Shown one piece after another: positions 5,666 through 6,235 of a stretch of DNA of 6,235 bases. Source of the DNA: Synergistaceae bacterium (GTDB lineage Bacteria; Synergistota; Synergistia; Synergistales; Synergistaceae). Position 1 is the stretch's first letter. Each line of letters opens with the position of its first letter. The DNA lies in NCBI GenBank assembly GCA_031273585.1, contig JAISRP010000305.1, positions 1 through 6,235 of the forward strand, in the 5' to 3' direction. The notes under the pieces are model-generated. The model ran no database searches and was not told where the DNA came from. It worked only from the letters and a program-made list of their open reading frames with translations. The position numbers and the translations under genes were made by a program.

Positions 5666-5760
5666 GCAATTTAAAATCAGAAGCCCAAAGGTTAAAGATT
5701 AAAACCCTGCTGTCGCTGCAACCGCCATCATCGAAATTACACGCGATTTATTTGGTCGGC
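5666..5760 (-). repeat. Inverted repeat copy B (between rbsA and the permease gene)
   Basis: About 95 bases, the partner of copy A in opposite orientation. Its outer end (5760) is the last base of the rbsA stop codon, and the TATAGCCGA around that stop is also present at copy A. In both copies the central part can fold into a short stem around the shared AATCTTTA: GGTT/AACC here, and AAAGGT/ACC-C-TTT in copy A. Copy B fills most of the rbsA-rbsC gap. Confidence 0.9.
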
Positions 5761-6235
5761 TATACCCTGTAAGCGTATTTCAGGATACGCTCCTGCTCGA
5801 AATCGGGCCGCAGGACCTCGCCCGACACCTGTCCGCCCGAGAAGACCACGATCCTGTGGCATATCCCCATGAGCTCGTTGAGATCGGAGGACACTATAAG
5901 TATCCCCTTCCCCTCTGCCAGAAGACGCCATAACAAGAGGTAGATCTCGTACTTCGCCCCGACGTCTATGCCGCGCGTCGGCTCGTCGAAGATCATGATC
6001 CTGGCGTCCTTCAGGATCCACTTAGCCAGGACAACCTTCTGCTGGTTCCCGCCCGAGAGATTGCGCGCGAGCTGGCGTACCGACGGAGTCTTTATGGAGA
6101 GCTCGCCCGTGAGCCGCTCCGCCTCGCGGCGCTCCTCCCCCCCGTCGACGAGTCCACAGCGGGTAAATTTATCGATCGCGGCAAGGGATATGTTTGAAAA
6201 AACCGGCATGTCCAGGATCAGCCCCTGGGACTTTC
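5760..6235 (-). CDS. rbsA: Ribose-type ABC transporter ATPase, C-terminal part (5' end outside window)
   Basis: C-terminal nucleotide-binding domain of a duplicated-ATPase sugar importer subunit (RbsA/MglA/XylG type); cytoplasmic, powers the permease. The frame is open to the window edge: KSQGLILD precedes the Met at 6209, so that Met is internal and the true start lies outside. In the 157 visible residues I see SQGLILDMPVFSNISL, matching the region before the signature of RbsA domain 2; the ABC signature LSGGNQQK (59-66); Walker B IMIFDEPTRG (79-88) with IDVGAK; and VSSDLNEL (115-122), where this domain typically lacks the switch His of ordinary ABC ATPases. The C-terminus KYAYRV is a plausible natural end. 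The remaining domain 1, and probably a solute-binding protein gene, would lie beyond 6235. The sugar is inferred as ribose from context. Confidence 0.93.
   Translation of the reverse strand, partial: KSQGLILDMPVFSNISLAAIDKFTRCGLVDGGEERREAERLTGELSIKTPSVRQLARNLSGGNQQKVVLAKWILKDARIMIFDEPTRGIDVGAKYEIYLLLWRLLAEGKGILIVSSDLNELMGICHRIVVFSGGQVSGEVLRPDFEQERILKYAYRV

Noticed and set aside
4469..5760. Segment as a complete insertion sequence
   Set aside because: The only gene between the inverted repeats is a clear sugar permease; no transposase or target-site duplication is visible.

Overview
This 6.2 kb window looks like part of a Synergistota (Synergistaceae-type) genome. The main clue is the C-terminus of the first nucleoside hydrolase: a glycine run, a single Cys, a hydrophobic helix and a short basic tail, which matches my recollection of the Synerg-CTERM sorting signal. 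Moderately high GC and strong GGAGG ribosome binding sites fit. The genus cannot be read from the sequence.

Layout: positions 1-124 are a very GC-rich stretch of nested inverted repeats without a gene. A plus-strand promoter (125-154) drives a small MazE/AbrB-type antitoxin gene (185-550). Its recognisable domain ends near 448 and its frame then runs into the antisense of the next gene; no MazF toxin is present. All other genes are on the minus strand. In transcription order they are: the 3' part of an RbsA-type sugar ABC ATPase (6235-5760, cut by the window edge), an RbsC-type permease (5619-4648), a secreted nucleoside hydrolase with a C-terminal sorting tail (4331-2982), a second secreted nucleoside hydrolase without that tail (2964-1540), and a ribokinase (1364-468).

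Read together, the minus-strand genes suggest a nucleoside-scavenging pathway. Two exported hydrolases would split nucleosides outside the cytoplasm, the RbsAC transporter would import the released ribose, and ribokinase would trap it as ribose 5-phosphate. No solute-binding protein (RbsB) lies in the window; it may lie upstream.

The most unusual structure is a pair of imperfect inverted repeats of about 97 bp (4469-4565 and 5666-5760, roughly 82% identical by hand alignment) that bracket exactly the permease gene. The outer end of one copy coincides with the rbsA stop codon. They could be two copies of a small mobile or RNA-structured element, or the ends of an invertible segment.
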